Of a stretch of 64,000 nucleotides of DNA, positions 49,746-59,310 are shown one piece after another; the first letter of the stretch is position 1; the number at the start of each line of letters is the position of its first letter. The translations under genes and the position numbers were made by a program. The DNA comes from Kluyvera genomosp. 1 (GTDB lineage Bacteria; Pseudomonadota; Gammaproteobacteria; Enterobacterales; Enterobacteriaceae): NCBI RefSeq assembly GCF_001266615.1, contig NZ_LGHZ01000021.1, positions 1-64,000 on the forward strand. The letters are read 5' to 3'. Below the pieces are notes generated by a model, which did no database searches, was not told the DNA's origin, and saw nothing but the letters and a program-made list of their open reading frames with translations.

Positions 49746-49772
49746 AAAAGGCCAGCACGATGGCTGGCCTTT
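49746..49772 (-). terminator. Rho-independent terminator of asnS
   Basis: On the minus strand AAAGGCCAGC, loop CATCGT, GCTGGCCTTT then TTACG. Confidence 0.9.
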
Positions 49773-49786
49773 GAGACAGAGTTAAC

Positions 49787-51187
49787 TTAGAAGGTGGCGT
49801 TACGCGGCGTTCTTGGGAACGCGATCACATCACGCACGTTCTGAACGCCAGTGACGTAAGCAATCAGACGTTCGAAGCCCAGACCAAAGCCAGAGTGCGG
49901 AACGGTACCGTAACGACGCAGGTCGCGATACCACCAGTAGTCTTCTTTATTAAGACCCATTTCCGCCATACGCGCATCCAGTACGTCCAGACGCTCTTCA
50001 CGTTGGGAGCCCCCGATGATTTCACCGATGCCTGGCGCCAGAACGTCCATGGCAGCAACGGTTTTACCGTCGTCGTTAAGACGCATATAGAACGCCTTGA
50101 TCTCTTTCGGGTAGTTTTTCACCACTACCGGCGCTTTGAAGTGCTCTTCTGCGAGGTAGCGTTCGTGCTCGGAAGAGAGGTCAACGCCCCAGTAAACTGG
50201 GTTCTCAAATTTCTTACCGCAGTTTTCCAGAATGGTGACCGCGTCGGTGTAATCAACCTGGGCGAAATCAGCGGTGACGAAGCGTTCCAGACGGTCGATA
50301 GCGTCTTTATCTACACGTTCAGCGAAGAATTTCATGTCGTCCGCACGTTCAGTCAGAACAGCTTTAAAGACATATTTCAGCATCGCTTCTGCCAGCGCGG
50401 CGTTATCGGCCAGATCGGCGAAGGCCACTTCAGGTTCCAGCATCCAGAATTCTGCCAGATGGCGGCTGGTGTTGGAGTTCTCTGCGCGGAAAGTTGGGCC
50501 AAAGGTGTAGATTTTTGACAGCGCACAGGCGTAAGTTTCGCCGTTTAACTGACCAGAAACGGTCAGGAACGCTTCCTTACCAAAGAAGTCTTTGTCGTAG
50601 TCAACTTTACCCTGATCGTTACGCGGCAAGTTTTCCATGTCCAGCGTAGAGACGCGGAACATTTCACCCGCACCTTCGGTATCGGAAGCGGTAATCAGCG
50701 GGGTTGAAACCCAGAAGAAACCCTGCTCATCGAAGAAGCGGTGCAGCGCCTGAGCTAGCGTATGACGAACACGAGCGACCGCGCCAATCAGGTTGGTACG
50801 CGGACGCATATGTGCCACTTCACGCAGGTACTCGATGCTGTGGCGTTTTGCCGCCATTGGGTAGGTATCAGGATCTTCAACCCAACCGGTGACTTCCACA
50901 TTAGTGGCCTGAATTTCAAAACTCTGACCTTCGCCCTTAGAGGCGACAATCTTACCGGTGACAATAACGGAACAGCCGGTGGTCAGACGCAGCACTTCCT
51001 GATTGTAATTGGGCAGAGAATTATTAATTACGGCCTGTACAGGATCAAAGCAGGAACCGTCATAGACGGCCAGGAAGGAAAAGCCAGCTTTTGAATCTCG
51101 GCGGGTACGTACCCAGCCGCGCACGGTGACTTCGCTGTCAACGGCTACGCGGCCCTGGAGTACGTCGGCTACAGGCACAACGCTCAT
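49787..51187 (-). CDS. asnS: asparagine--tRNA ligase
   Basis: Cytoplasmic class II (subclass b) synthetase that charges tRNA-Asn. The 466 residues have an N-terminal OB-fold anticodon domain ([19 protein letters not shown]). Class II motif 2 is [22 protein letters not shown], and motif 3 is [15 protein letters not shown] with the final [11 protein letters not shown] chose the ATG at 51187 ([11 protein letters not shown]), giving the E. coli length; the frame is open 16 codons further upstream. Confidence 0.98.
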   Translation of the reverse strand: MSVVPVADVLQGRVAVDSEVTVRGWVRTRRDSKAGFSFLAVYDGSCFDPVQAVINNSLPNYNQEVLRLTTGCSVIVTGKIVASKGEGQSFEIQATNVEVTGWVEDPDTYPMAAKRHSIEYLREVAHMRPRTNLIGAVARVRHTLAQALHRFFDEQGFFWVSTPLITASDTEGAGEMFRVSTLDMENLPRNDQGKVDYDKDFFGKEAFLTVSGQLNGETYACALSKIYTFGPTFRAENSNTSRHLAEFWMLEPEVAFADLADNAALAEAMLKYVFKAVLTERADDMKFFAERVDKDAIDRLERFVTADFAQVDYTDAVTILENCGKKFENPVYWGVDLSSEHERYLAEEHFKAPVVVKNYPKEIKAFYMRLNDDGKTVAAMDVLAPGIGEIIGGSQREERLDVLDARMAEMGLNKEDYWWYRDLRRYGTVPHSGFGLGFERLIAYVTGVQNVRDVIAFPRTPRNATF

Positions 51188-51323
51188 AATAGTCTCTCTA
51201 TTCGTAGTCCAATAAAAAAATCGTTTCCCCATCACTACGGGGGGATATCTATGTTACCTGTCATCTTCCATCAGACAAGCAGAATTCGCATGGGGAGAGG
51301 GTGTTTTGAGAAATAAATAAAGA

Positions 51324-51349
51324 AGAAGGGAGCCTGGCGGCTCCCTTTT
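51324..51349 (-). terminator. Rho-independent terminator of pncB
   Basis: On the minus strand AAGGGAGCC, loop GCCA, GGCTCCCTT followed by a T-rich tail (CTTCTTTATT). It begins 6 bases after the pncB stop. Confidence 0.85.
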
Positions 51350-51354
51350 GATGA

Positions 51355-52557
51355 TTAACTGGCCTTTTTAATCTGCGGGAGATCGAAGGCTTTACGTAAC
51401 GCGCGAACAAACGCTTTATCGTGGCAGATGGTTTTACCGGGGCTGTCAGAGAGCTTCGCTACCGGTTTGCCATTACACTCCACCAGTTTAATGACGATAT
51501 TGAGCGGTTTGACCTGGGGAATATCGCAGGTCAGACGGGTGCCAATACCAAAACTCAGATTCACACGTGAAGAGAAATGTCGGTACAGTTCAACGGCTTT
51601 TGGCAAATCAAGGTTGTCGGAGAACACCAGCACTTTCGTCAGCGGGTCAATGCCAAGCTTCTGATAATGGCGAATGGCTTTTTCGCCCCATTCAAACGGG
51701 TCGCCCGAGTCATGGCGGAGCCCCTGATAACGGGTGGCGAATTCCGGGCCAAAGTCGCGCAGGAAAGCATCCATGGTAATACAGTCGGTCAGAGCGATGC
51801 CGAGCTGATCCGGGTATTCGGTGAGCCAGGCCGCTAATGCGGCGCGCTGGCTGGTGGCCAGGTCCGGGCTAATTTGCTGATGCGCCTGGAACCATTCGTG
51901 TGCCTGGGTGCCCATAGGAGTCAGCGTCAAGCGACGAGCTAAATCGTAGTTGCTGGTACCGGTAAACCATGATTCCTGTTGTAGGCGGCTAACAATCGCC
52001 TCCTGAACATCGCGTGAGAAACGACGGCGGGTACCGAAATCCATCAACTTAAAGGCGGACATATCGATATCGGCGGTCATCTGGTTAAAGTCGACCAGTT
52101 TACGTTCGAGCATGGCGAGCGCTTCCGGCACGCCGTTTTCGGGAGAGCGGTAGCGGTGGACCAGTTCACTGATAACTGCGAGTAGCGGAACCTCCCACAT
52201 GATGACTTCACGCCACGGGCCTTCAAGACGAATATTGAGTTTGCCATTGTCGTTAGTGACGGTCACCTGCTGCGGGTCGTAGCGAAAATCGCGGAGCCAG
52301 TTCAGGTAGTCTTGCTTAAAGAAAGGCAGTCCGGACAGCCAGTGATATTCGTCATCTTGCAGCGTAAGAGAACGCATGGCGTCGACTTGTTCGCGAATTG
52401 CGTCAGCATAAATGCCTAGCAGATCGTCTCCACGGCAGCGGAATTCCGCCGCTACGTTGACATCGTAGTAGTGGTGGAAAACGGCCTGCTGCATATGCAG
52501 TTTGTAGGCATCTGTATCCAGCAGCGAGTGCAGAACAGGGGAAGCGAATTGTGTCAT
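51355..52557 (-). CDS. pncB: nicotinate phosphoribosyltransferase
   Basis: Salvage enzyme that turns nicotinate and PRPP into nicotinate mononucleotide, using ATP through a phosphohistidine. The 400 residues include [19 protein letters not shown] at the N-terminus, [20 protein letters not shown], the catalytic-site [16 protein letters not shown] and [12 protein letters not shown] chose the ATG at 52557 ([12 protein letters not shown]), the E. coli start; the frame is open 5 codons further upstream. A NadR box lies 29 bases upstream, which fits repression when NAD is plentiful. Confidence 0.98.
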   Translation of the reverse strand: MTQFASPVLHSLLDTDAYKLHMQQAVFHHYYDVNVAAEFRCRGDDLLGIYADAIREQVDAMRSLTLQDDEYHWLSGLPFFKQDYLNWLRDFRYDPQQVTVTNDNGKLNIRLEGPWREVIMWEVPLLAVISELVHRYRSPENGVPEALAMLERKLVDFNQMTADIDMSAFKLMDFGTRRRFSRDVQEAIVSRLQQESWFTGTSNYDLARRLTLTPMGTQAHEWFQAHQQISPDLATSQRAALAAWLTEYPDQLGIALTDCITMDAFLRDFGPEFATRYQGLRHDSGDPFEWGEKAIRHYQKLGIDPLTKVLVFSDNLDLPKAVELYRHFSSRVNLSFGIGTRLTCDIPQVKPLNIVIKLVECNGKPVAKLSDSPGKTICHDKAFVRALRKAFDLPQIKKAS

Positions 52558-52585
52558 GGTGCGCAGTAGCATCCTCTCACAGGAG

Positions 52586-52603
52586 CGTTTAGTACAATAA
52601 ACA
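52586..52603 (-). promoter_or_regulatory. NadR operator of pncB
   Basis: CGTTTA-N6-TAAACA matches the NadR consensus TGTTTA-N6-TAAACA at 11 of 12 positions. It lies 29 bases upstream of the pncB start, in the pncB-pepN divergent region. Confidence 0.75.
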
Positions 52604-52821
52604 ACAGGGGAGAATCGCTGGAGTATACCTTGTTTATCGATTTATTGAACCCCGATCACAACATAAGGCACGAAGAGCCACCCGTTCGTTTTGTGCGTCA
52701 TGTTGCGTAAATGTATCATTTTTCCCTATTTGACTGGAAAAGATGAAGATTCTGCGTAGCGTGATTAACACAACAGGAATAGACTGGAGATGACATTTAC
52801 ATAAGATGCTAAAGGTTTTTT

Positions 52822-55434
52822 ATGACACAACAGCCCCAAGCCAAGTACCGCCACGACTATCGTGCGCCGGACTACCTGATTAGTGATATTGACCTGGCCT
52901 TTGACCTGGATGCCGCAAAAACCGTCGTGACAGCGGAAAGCCAGGTTTCCCGCCACGCAGCGTCTGATGTGCCGCTCCGTCTCGATGGTGAAGACTTAAC
53001 GCTGGTTTCTGTTCATGTTAACGGCCAGCCATGGAGTGACTATAAAGAAGAAAATAGCCAACTGGTGATTTCCGGTCTGCCAGAGCGTTTCACGCTGAAG
53101 ATCGTCAATGAAATCAGCCCAGCGGCAAACACCGCATTAGAAGGCCTGTACCAGTCAGGCGAAGCGCTGTGCACCCAGTGTGAAGCGGAAGGTTTCCGTC
53201 ACATCACTTGGTATCTGGACCGCCCAGACGTGCTGGCTCGCTTTACCACCAAAATCACCGCCGATAAAAGCAAATATCCATACCTGCTCTCTAACGGCAA
53301 CCGTATTGCCGAGGGTGAGCTGGATAATGGCCGTCACTGGGTTCAGTGGCAGGATCCGTTCCCAAAACCGTGCTACCTGTTTGCGCTGGTGGCCGGTGAC
53401 TTCGATGTGCTTCGCGATACCTTCAAAACCCGTTCCGGGCGCGAAGTGGCGCTGGAGCTATTCGTTGACCGCGGCAATCTTGATCGTGCGCCGTGGGCGA
53501 TGACGTCACTGCAAAATTCCATGAAGTGGGATGAAGACCGTTTCGGTCTCGAATATGATCTCGACATCTATATGATCGTGGCCGTCGACTTCTTTAATAT
53601 GGGCGCGATGGAGAACAAAGGTCTCAACGTCTTTAACTCAAAATACGTGCTGGCGCGTACCGATACCGCAACCGATAAAGATTATCTCGATATCGAGCGC
53701 GTGATCGGACATGAGTATTTCCACAACTGGACCGGTAACCGCGTGACCTGCCGCGACTGGTTCCAACTGAGCCTGAAAGAGGGCTTAACGGTATTCCGCG
53801 ATCAGGAGTTCAGCTCCGATCTCGGTTCGCGCGCTGTTAACCGCATCAGCAATGTGCGTACCATGCGCGGCCTGCAGTTTGCCGAAGATGCCAGCCCAAT
53901 GGCACACCCAATTCGCCCGGATAAAGTTATTGAAATGAATAACTTCTATACACTGACGGTGTATGAAAAAGGGGCGGAAGTCATTCGTATGCTGCACACG
54001 CTGCTGGGCGAAAGCAATTTCCAGAAAGGGATGCAGCTCTATTTCGAACGGCATGACGGTAGCGCTGCGACCTGCGACGATTTTGTTCAGGCGATGGAAG
54101 ATGCCTCGAACGTCGATCTGTCTCATTTCCGCCGCTGGTATAGCCAGGCGGGGACGCCAATTGTGAGCGTTCATGACGACTATAATCCAGAAACCGAGCA
54201 ATATACGCTGACGATTCGCCAGCGTACGCCAGCAACGGCAGAGCAGGATGAAAAACTCCCGCTGCATATCCCGTTCGATATCGAATTGTACGATAACGAA
54301 GGCAAAGTCATTCCGCTGCAAAAAGACGGCCATCCGGTACACCACGTGCTGAATGTGACTCAAGCCGAGCAGACGTTTGTCTTCGATAACGTCTACTTCC
54401 AGCCCGTACCCTCGCTGCTGCGTGAATTCTCCGCGCCGGTGAAGCTGGAGTATAAATGGAGCGATCAACAGCTGACGTTCCTGATGCGCCATGCGCGTAA
54501 CGATTTCTCTCGTTGGGATGCGGCGCAAAGCCTGTTGGCGACTTATATCAAACTGAACGTCAATCGCCATCAGCAGGGACAACCGCTGTCGCTGCCGGTG
54601 CATGTGGCCGATGCTTTCCGCGCCATTCTGCTGGATGAGAAGATCGATCCTGCATTGGCCGCAGAAATTCTCACGCTGCCATCCGCCAGTGAAATCGCCG
54701 AACTGTTCGAGATAATCGATCCTATCGCCATTGCGGCGGTCCGCGAAGCGCTGACCCGTACGCTGGCAACTGAACTTGCCGACGAGTGCCTGGCGATTTA
54801 TAACGCCAATAAACTGGATAGCTATCGCGTAGAACATGCGGATATTGGCAAGCGTACGCTGCGTAATACCTGTCTGCGCTACCTGGCGTTTGGTGATGCG
54901 GAGCTGGGGGATAAGCTGGTTAGCCAACAGTATCATGAAGCTGACAACATGACCGATGCGTTAGCTGCGCTGTCTGCTGCGGTCGCCGCAGAGCTGCCGT
55001 GCCGCGATGCGTTGATGCAGGAGTATGATGATAAGTGGCATCAGGATGGACTGGTGATGGACAAATGGCTGATTCTGCAGGCAACAAGCCCGGCGGATGA
55101 TGTCCTGGCAACGGTACGTAAACTGCTGAACCACCGCTCATTTAGCATGAATAACCCGAACCGTATTCGTTCGCTTATCGGGGCGTTTGCTGGCAGTAAC
55201 CCGGCGGCGTTCCATGCGGAAGATGGCAGTGGCTATCAGTTCCTGGTGGAAATGCTTACCGAGCTGAACAGCCGTAACCCGCAGGTGGCTTCGCGCTTGA
55301 TCGAGCCGCTGATCCGTCTTAAACGCTACGATGCAAAACGCCAGGCGCTGATGCGTTCGGCGCTGGAGCAGCTGAAAGGGCTGGAGAATCTGTCCGGCGA
55401 TCTGTACGAGAAGATTGCGAAAGCGCTAGCGTAA
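52822..55434 (+). CDS. pepN: aminopeptidase N
   Basis: Zinc M1-family aminopeptidase of 870 residues, the main broad-specificity aminopeptidase in the enterobacterial cytoplasm. The N-terminal beta domain is followed by the catalytic domain with the exopeptidase motif GAMENKGL. The zinc site is HEYFH (His297, Glu298, His301) followed by the third ligand in LKEGLTVFRDQEF, 18 residues on. The C-terminal helical domain fills residues about 550-870. Length equals E. coli. It is divergent from pncB and convergent with ssuE, with a shared terminator between them. Confidence 0.98.
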   Translation: MTQQPQAKYRHDYRAPDYLISDIDLAFDLDAAKTVVTAESQVSRHAASDVPLRLDGEDLTLVSVHVNGQPWSDYKEENSQLVISGLPERFTLKIVNEISPAANTALEGLYQSGEALCTQCEAEGFRHITWYLDRPDVLARFTTKITADKSKYPYLLSNGNRIAEGELDNGRHWVQWQDPFPKPCYLFALVAGDFDVLRDTFKTRSGREVALELFVDRGNLDRAPWAMTSLQNSMKWDEDRFGLEYDLDIYMIVAVDFFNMGAMENKGLNVFNSKYVLARTDTATDKDYLDIERVIGHEYFHNWTGNRVTCRDWFQLSLKEGLTVFRDQEFSSDLGSRAVNRISNVRTMRGLQFAEDASPMAHPIRPDKVIEMNNFYTLTVYEKGAEVIRMLHTLLGESNFQKGMQLYFERHDGSAATCDDFVQAMEDASNVDLSHFRRWYSQAGTPIVSVHDDYNPETEQYTLTIRQRTPATAEQDEKLPLHIPFDIELYDNEGKVIPLQKDGHPVHHVLNVTQAEQTFVFDNVYFQPVPSLLREFSAPVKLEYKWSDQQLTFLMRHARNDFSRWDAAQSLLATYIKLNVNRHQQGQPLSLPVHVADAFRAILLDEKIDPALAAEILTLPSASEIAELFEIIDPIAIAAVREALTRTLATELADECLAIYNANKLDSYRVEHADIGKRTLRNTCLRYLAFGDAELGDKLVSQQYHEADNMTDALAALSAAVAAELPCRDALMQEYDDKWHQDGLVMDKWLILQATSPADDVLATVRKLLNHRSFSMNNPNRIRSLIGAFAGSNPAAFHAEDGSGYQFLVEMLTELNSRNPQVASRLIEPLIRLKRYDAKRQALMRSALEQLKGLENLSGDLYEKIAKALA

Positions 55435-55444
55435 CAGGTTGGTT

Positions 55445-55476
55445 ACCCGGACGAGGCCGTTGCGTTGAGGCCGGGT
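55445..55476. repeat. imperfect REP-like inverted repeat after pepN
   Basis: ACCCGG (55445-55450) and CCGGGT (55471-55476) flank a GC-rich centre containing GAGGCCG twice. It lies in the 127 bp between pepN and ssuE, where E. coli has ssuB, ssuC, ssuD and ssuA. It has the look of a decayed extragenic palindrome, but I cannot assign it to a known family. Confidence 0.4.
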
Positions 55477-55522
55477 TAATCAACGACCGCTAAGGCGAGG
55501 GATATTTCTCGCTGAAAGATGT

Positions 55523-55560
55523 AAAAAACGCCACATGGTTTTCTATGCGGCGTTTTTTTT
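55523..55560. terminator. bidirectional terminator between pepN and ssuE
   Basis: AAAAAACGCC and GGCGTTTTTTTT pair with an inner CAT/ATG extension and loop GGTTTTCT. The A- and T-runs on both sides serve the two convergent genes. It abuts the ssuE stop codon. Confidence 0.88.
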
Positions 55561-55561
55561 A

Positions 55562-56137
55562 TCAAACATGCTCGACCTTTCGCGCAGCGCCTAATGTGGG
55601 TACCTGAATATCCCGCCGATGCAGTGCCTGCCAGAATGTTTCCAATGCGCTATCAAGTCGATTATGCAGATTCTGACTGAATTGCGGCTTATGTTGATAA
55701 TCTGTCACCTGGCTATCGTCGGCAAATACCCCTTGTAGAATTTCTTGCGCCTTCAGCGCGTTTAATACGGGTTTCAAAGCGTAATCTACCGCCAGCATAT
55801 GTGCCACTGTACCGCCTGTGGCCAACGGCAGCACCACTTTGCCTTCCAGCGCGCGTTCCGGGAGCAGGTCGAGCAGCGCTTTCAGGGCACCGGCGAATGA
55901 GGCCTTATAGACTGGCGTGGCGATAATCAAACCGTCCGCGTGCACCAGCTGTTCGGTTAAGGTTTGCAGCGCCGGGCTATCAAAACGGGCATAAAAAAGA
56001 TCTTCCGGGGCGAAATTTTGTAGATGCCAGTGAAACACTTCTACATCCGCTGCCGACAGTTTCTCGCGTGCGTACTCTAGCAGGGCGCTAGAGCGGGAAG
56101 GAAAGCGGGGACTGCCTGCTAAAGTAATGACGCGCAT
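55562..56137 (-). CDS. ssuE: NADPH-dependent FMN reductase SsuE (orphan)
   Basis: Flavin reductase that supplies FMNH2 to the alkanesulfonate monooxygenase SsuD. The 191 residues equal the E. coli length and contain the flavodoxin-like [39 protein letters not shown] and [15 protein letters not shown]. The last residues ([11 protein letters not shown]) differ from E. coli. In E. coli ssuE leads ssuEADCB, which runs toward pepN; here a terminator and pepN follow, and no ssuA, ssuD, ssuC or ssuB is present in the window. The frame is intact, so it may serve another monooxygenase or a distant ssu locus. Start ATG with AAGGAGAG upstream. Confidence 0.93.
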   Translation of the reverse strand: MRVITLAGSPRFPSRSSALLEYAREKLSAADVEVFHWHLQNFAPEDLFYARFDSPALQTLTEQLVHADGLIIATPVYKASFAGALKALLDLLPERALEGKVVLPLATGGTVAHMLAVDYALKPVLNALKAQEILQGVFADDSQVTDYQHKPQFSQNLHNRLDSALETFWQALHRRDIQVPTLGAARKVEHV

Positions 56138-56286
56138 ACTCTCTCCTTATAACTAAAAACAAACATTAATCTAAAGTTGATAACATTTGCGCCAGTGTGG
56201 CAGAGGCGTTAGAGGAGGCGAAATACTTTTTCTGGCGTTGGATTACCAGAAAATGCATATGGCTCGTAGCTGAATAAGGCTGTGGA

Positions 56287-56302
56287 AGGAAAACGATTGC
56301 GC
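56287..56302 (+). promoter_or_regulatory. PurR box upstream of pyrD
   Basis: AGGAAAACGATTGCGC fits the PurR operator (ANGNAAACGNTTGCNT) at every defined position but the last. It is about 55-70 bases upstream of the inferred pyrD start. E. coli pyrD is known to be repressed by PurR. Confidence 0.75.
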
Positions 56303-56344
56303 TTTTTTTGCCATAGGTCAATTCCCTTTCTGAACAAGATCGCA

Positions 56345-56373
56345 CATAATACGCCCCCGGTTTGCACACCGGG
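56345..56373 (+). promoter_or_regulatory. pyrD promoter -10 and start-switching leader hairpin
   Basis: CATAAT (56345-56350) is the -10. The start region is a run of five C followed by GG. CCCGGT (56356-56361) and ACCGGG (56368-56373) form a hairpin just before the Shine-Dalgarno AGGAGAG. In E. coli pyrD, long transcripts started at C fold this hairpin and are poorly translated, while shorter ones started at G escape it. The same layout is present here. Confidence 0.75.
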
Positions 56374-56388
56374 AATCCAGGAGAGTTC

Positions 56389-57399
56389 ATGTACTATCCC
56401 TTCGTTCGTAAAGCACTTTTTCAGCTCAATCCAGAGCGCGCTCATGAATTAACATTTCAACAATTACGCCGTATTACCGGAACACCGCTGGAAGCTTTAG
56501 TGCGCCAGAAGTTGCCGGAAAAACCGGTCACCTGTATGGGATTGACGTTTAAAAATCCACTGGGTCTGGCTGCGGGTCTGGATAAAGATGGTGAATGTAT
56601 TGATGCCTTAGGAGCCATGGGCTTCGGTTCGATCGAGATCGGGACCGTCACACCGCGCCCGCAGCCAGGTAATGACAAACCGCGTCTGTTCCGCCTGGTC
56701 GATGCAGAAGGTTTGATCAACCGTATGGGCTTCAATAACCATGGCGTTGATAACCTGGTAGAGAACGTTAAAAAAGCGCATTTCGACGGTATTCTGGGGA
56801 TTAATATCGGTAAGAATAAAGATACTCCAGTCGAGCAAGGTAAAGATGACTATCTGATTTGTATGGAAAAAATCTATGCCTACGCCGGTTATATTGCGAT
56901 TAATATCTCTTCACCAAATACGCCTGGGCTGCGTACACTGCAATATGGTGAAGCGTTGGATGATTTACTTTCTGGTATTAAAAATAAACAATCTGAACTC
57001 CAGAAAAAACACCATAAATACGTTCCAGTGGCCGTAAAGATCGCGCCGGATCTTTCTCATGAAGAGTTGATCCAGGTTGCCGATAGTTTAGTTCGCCATA
57101 ATATTGATGGGGTAATCGCAACCAACACTACATTAGATCGTTCTCTGGTTCAGGGGATGAAACATTGTGATGAAATGGGTGGATTAAGTGGTCGTCCATT
57201 ACAATTAAAAAGCACCGAGATTATTCGTATGCTGTCGGCGGAATTAAAAGGCCAACTGCCTATTATTGGTGTTGGTGGGATTGATTCAGTGATTGCGGCC
57301 CGCGAGAAGATTGCGGCTGGCGCTTCGTTGGTGCAGATCTATTCCGGCTTTATTTTTAAAGGCCCACCGCTGATTAAAGAAATCATCACGCATATCTAG
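56389..57399 (+). CDS. pyrD: dihydroorotate dehydrogenase (quinone)
   Basis: Membrane-associated FMN enzyme (class 2) that oxidises dihydroorotate to orotate with quinone in pyrimidine synthesis. The 336 residues have the N-terminal amphipathic membrane helices ([16 protein letters not shown]), [17 protein letters not shown] and the active-site serine in [12 protein letters not shown]. The FMN-phosphate region [27 protein letters not shown] follows. I chose the ATG at 56389, which has AGGAGAG 5 bases upstream and gives the E. coli length. Control is by PurR and leader hairpin. Confidence 0.98.
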   Translation: MYYPFVRKALFQLNPERAHELTFQQLRRITGTPLEALVRQKLPEKPVTCMGLTFKNPLGLAAGLDKDGECIDALGAMGFGSIEIGTVTPRPQPGNDKPRLFRLVDAEGLINRMGFNNHGVDNLVENVKKAHFDGILGINIGKNKDTPVEQGKDDYLICMEKIYAYAGYIAINISSPNTPGLRTLQYGEALDDLLSGIKNKQSELQKKHHKYVPVAVKIAPDLSHEELIQVADSLVRHNIDGVIATNTTLDRSLVQGMKHCDEMGGLSGRPLQLKSTEIIRMLSAELKGQLPIIGVGGIDSVIAAREKIAAGASLVQIYSGFIFKGPPLIKEIITHI

Positions 57400-57420
57400 T
57401 CTTTTTCCTCGTATTGTGAT

Positions 57421-57444
57421 CCAGGGCTTTATTTCCGGCCCTGG
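57421..57444 (+). terminator. probable terminator of pyrD
   Basis: CCAGGGC and GCCCTGG pair across a 10-base loop, followed by TTGCTTTATATTT. Confidence 0.65.
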
Positions 57445-57563
57445 TTGCTTTATATTTCCGTATTGTTGCTTATTTAAACATATTGGTCTTTTATTATTTA
57501 AGGCAAAGTAACGCAACGGAAGAATGGGCAAAGCAATGGACGCGAAAATGATGGGGGAGACAA

Positions 57564-58106
57564 ATGCGAATTAAACCTGATGATAACTGGCGTTGGTATT
57601 ATGATGAAGAGCACGATCGTATGATGCTCGATTTAGCCAATGGCATGTTATTTCGCTCGCGTTTTGCTCGTCGAATGTTAACCCCTGATGCTTTTGACCC
57701 AACCGGTTTTTGCGTTGACGATGCCGCGCTTTATTTCTCATTTGAAGAAAAATGTCGTGACCTCGTGCTGTCAAAAGAACATCGTGCTGAACTGATCTTA
57801 AATGCGCTGGTTGCGATTCGGTTTCTTAAACCGCAAATGCCCAAGAGCTGGCATTTTCGCGCGCATCAAGACGCATGGGCCCCGGCTACCGGAGACGCCG
57901 CCAGCGTATGGCTAAGCGATGACGACAGTCAGGTGAATCTGCTGGTGGTTGAGCCGGGTGAAAACGCTGCGCTCTGCCTGCTTGCACAGCCGGGATTGGT
58001 CCTTGCTGGACGGACCATGCAATTAGGTGATCCCATTAAAGTGATGAACGACAGGCTGCAACCCCAACCGGGGCTGGATGGCTACAGCCTGGAACAGGCC
58101 GTTTAA
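57564..58106 (+). CDS. zapC: cell division protein ZapC
   Basis: Cytoplasmic Z-ring-associated protein (YcbW) that binds FtsZ and promotes bundling of its filaments. The 180 residues match E. coli in length and carry [25 protein letters not shown] and LEQAV at the C-terminus. A strong GGGGGAGA lies just upstream of the ATG. Its stop codon overlaps that of the convergent ycbX by 3 of 4 bases. Confidence 0.95.
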   Translation: MRIKPDDNWRWYYDEEHDRMMLDLANGMLFRSRFARRMLTPDAFDPTGFCVDDAALYFSFEEKCRDLVLSKEHRAELILNALVAIRFLKPQMPKSWHFRAHQDAWAPATGDAASVWLSDDDSQVNLLVVEPGENAALCLLAQPGLVLAGRTMQLGDPIKVMNDRLQPQPGLDGYSLEQAV

Positions 58107-59212
58107 AGCTTGAGTTTCAGTGCAGTTTTCGGAACGCAGCTGCAGCTTAGAATGGTGCCATCGTTGCGAATTGCGCTCTTCTTCAGCGGATTCACTTCTC
58201 CGTCTAACAGCGTAACCCGGCAGCTACCGCAGAGCCCGGCGCGGCAGGAATACGGTACGCGGATGCCTTGCTGTTCCAGCTGCTCCAGCAAGATTTGCTG
58301 ATTATTACCGCTGAACGTTTTCCCCTCCCAATCAATATCCACCAACGCGTTTTGCACAACGGCTGACACAATCACATCGTCGCTTTTGCCGACGCTGTAG
58401 ATTTTGGCAGGCCCGGTGGTCAGGATTTCAACCTCATCGCCGACGCGAATCACACCGCTATTACGGGCAATGAGATTCTGGCCAAAATCAACGTCACCGC
58501 TGGCTGGATCGGTGCGGAAGGATTGCAAGGTACTGAGCGGTTCACCGCCTGGATGTTTTTGCCCTTTTTCTGGGCTGATGGTGGTAAAGACACACCGGCT
58601 ACAGGGTTTCACAACATCAAATACTACCGAGCCAATACGAATGGTTTTCCAGCTATCTTCCGCCCATGCCTCGACGCCCGTAACCACCAGATTAGGGCGG
58701 AACTGTTCCATACGAACGCTGGCTTTACAGCGCTGCTGGACGTCGCGCAGCGACGCTTCGTTGGTCAGCAAATAGGGAAATCCATCGGCAAAAGACAGCG
58801 GTACTGCATCGTGGCGTTTCACGCGGCGGGTGAGATCGGTACCAAGCCAGCGCAGCTGGACATTGCGCTTAAAGAACGGCGAAAGCCACTGATTGATAGC
58901 ATCCGGGGCAATACGCGAGGTAAAATGATTGCCCCACACTTCGGTCGGCGATGCCTGATCGGTGAAATCAGCAAAACGCACCAGTGCGCTGCTGCCGTCG
59001 GGGGCGGTGAGATGGAGACCATCGTGCAGGACGGCGGGAGTAAAACGCACCATCGCTGGGAACTGACGGGCGGTAATAAAGGTGCCATCAGGTTCGGTAA
59101 TCATAAAAATGCGATCAAACGCAAATCCGCTAATATCAGCGAAGGCATGCGTTAGCCCAATACCCCGCATAGATTTCACCGGATGAATAAAAAGCCGCGA
59201 TAATGTAGCCAC
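58103..59212 (-). CDS. ycbX: MOSC and 2Fe-2S domain protein YcbX
   Basis: Molybdenum-cofactor-dependent protein that reduces N-hydroxylated compounds such as 6-hydroxylaminopurine, protecting from mutagenic base analogues in E. coli. The 369 residues have a beta-barrel N-domain ([17 protein letters not shown]) and a MOSC core with the cofactor cysteine in [12 protein letters not shown]. The C-terminal plant-type ferredoxin domain has cysteines in [14 protein letters not shown] and SCSCVP. Length equals E. coli. Overlaps the end of zapC by 4 bp and is divergent from rlmL. Confidence 0.95.
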   Translation of the reverse strand: MATLSRLFIHPVKSMRGIGLTHAFADISGFAFDRIFMITEPDGTFITARQFPAMVRFTPAVLHDGLHLTAPDGSSALVRFADFTDQASPTEVWGNHFTSRIAPDAINQWLSPFFKRNVQLRWLGTDLTRRVKRHDAVPLSFADGFPYLLTNEASLRDVQQRCKASVRMEQFRPNLVVTGVEAWAEDSWKTIRIGSVVFDVVKPCSRCVFTTISPEKGQKHPGGEPLSTLQSFRTDPASGDVDFGQNLIARNSGVIRVGDEVEILTTGPAKIYSVGKSDDVIVSAVVQNALVDIDWEGKTFSGNNQQILLEQLEQQGIRVPYSCRAGLCGSCRVTLLDGEVNPLKKSAIRNDGTILSCSCVPKTALKLKL

Positions 59213-59249
59213 AACGCTATCCCTGAATCGAAATTAAGCCTTTAACTTT

Positions 59250-59277
59250 ATGACATGGGCTACAGATTGGCTATAAT
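59250..59277 (+). promoter_or_regulatory. rlmL promoter
   Basis: ATGACA (59250-59255), 16-base spacer, TATAAT (59272-59277). Only one mismatch to the sigma-70 consensus hexamers; the start would be about 25 bases before the rlmL ATG. Confidence 0.7.
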
Positions 59278-59310
59278 GCGCAACAATTTTCTGCGAGTAA
59301 AAGTGACGAT

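Noticed and set aside
49174-49786. Possible small RNA gene in the 613-bp gap
   Set aside because: I see no promoter-plus-terminator pair other than those belonging to ompF and asnS.
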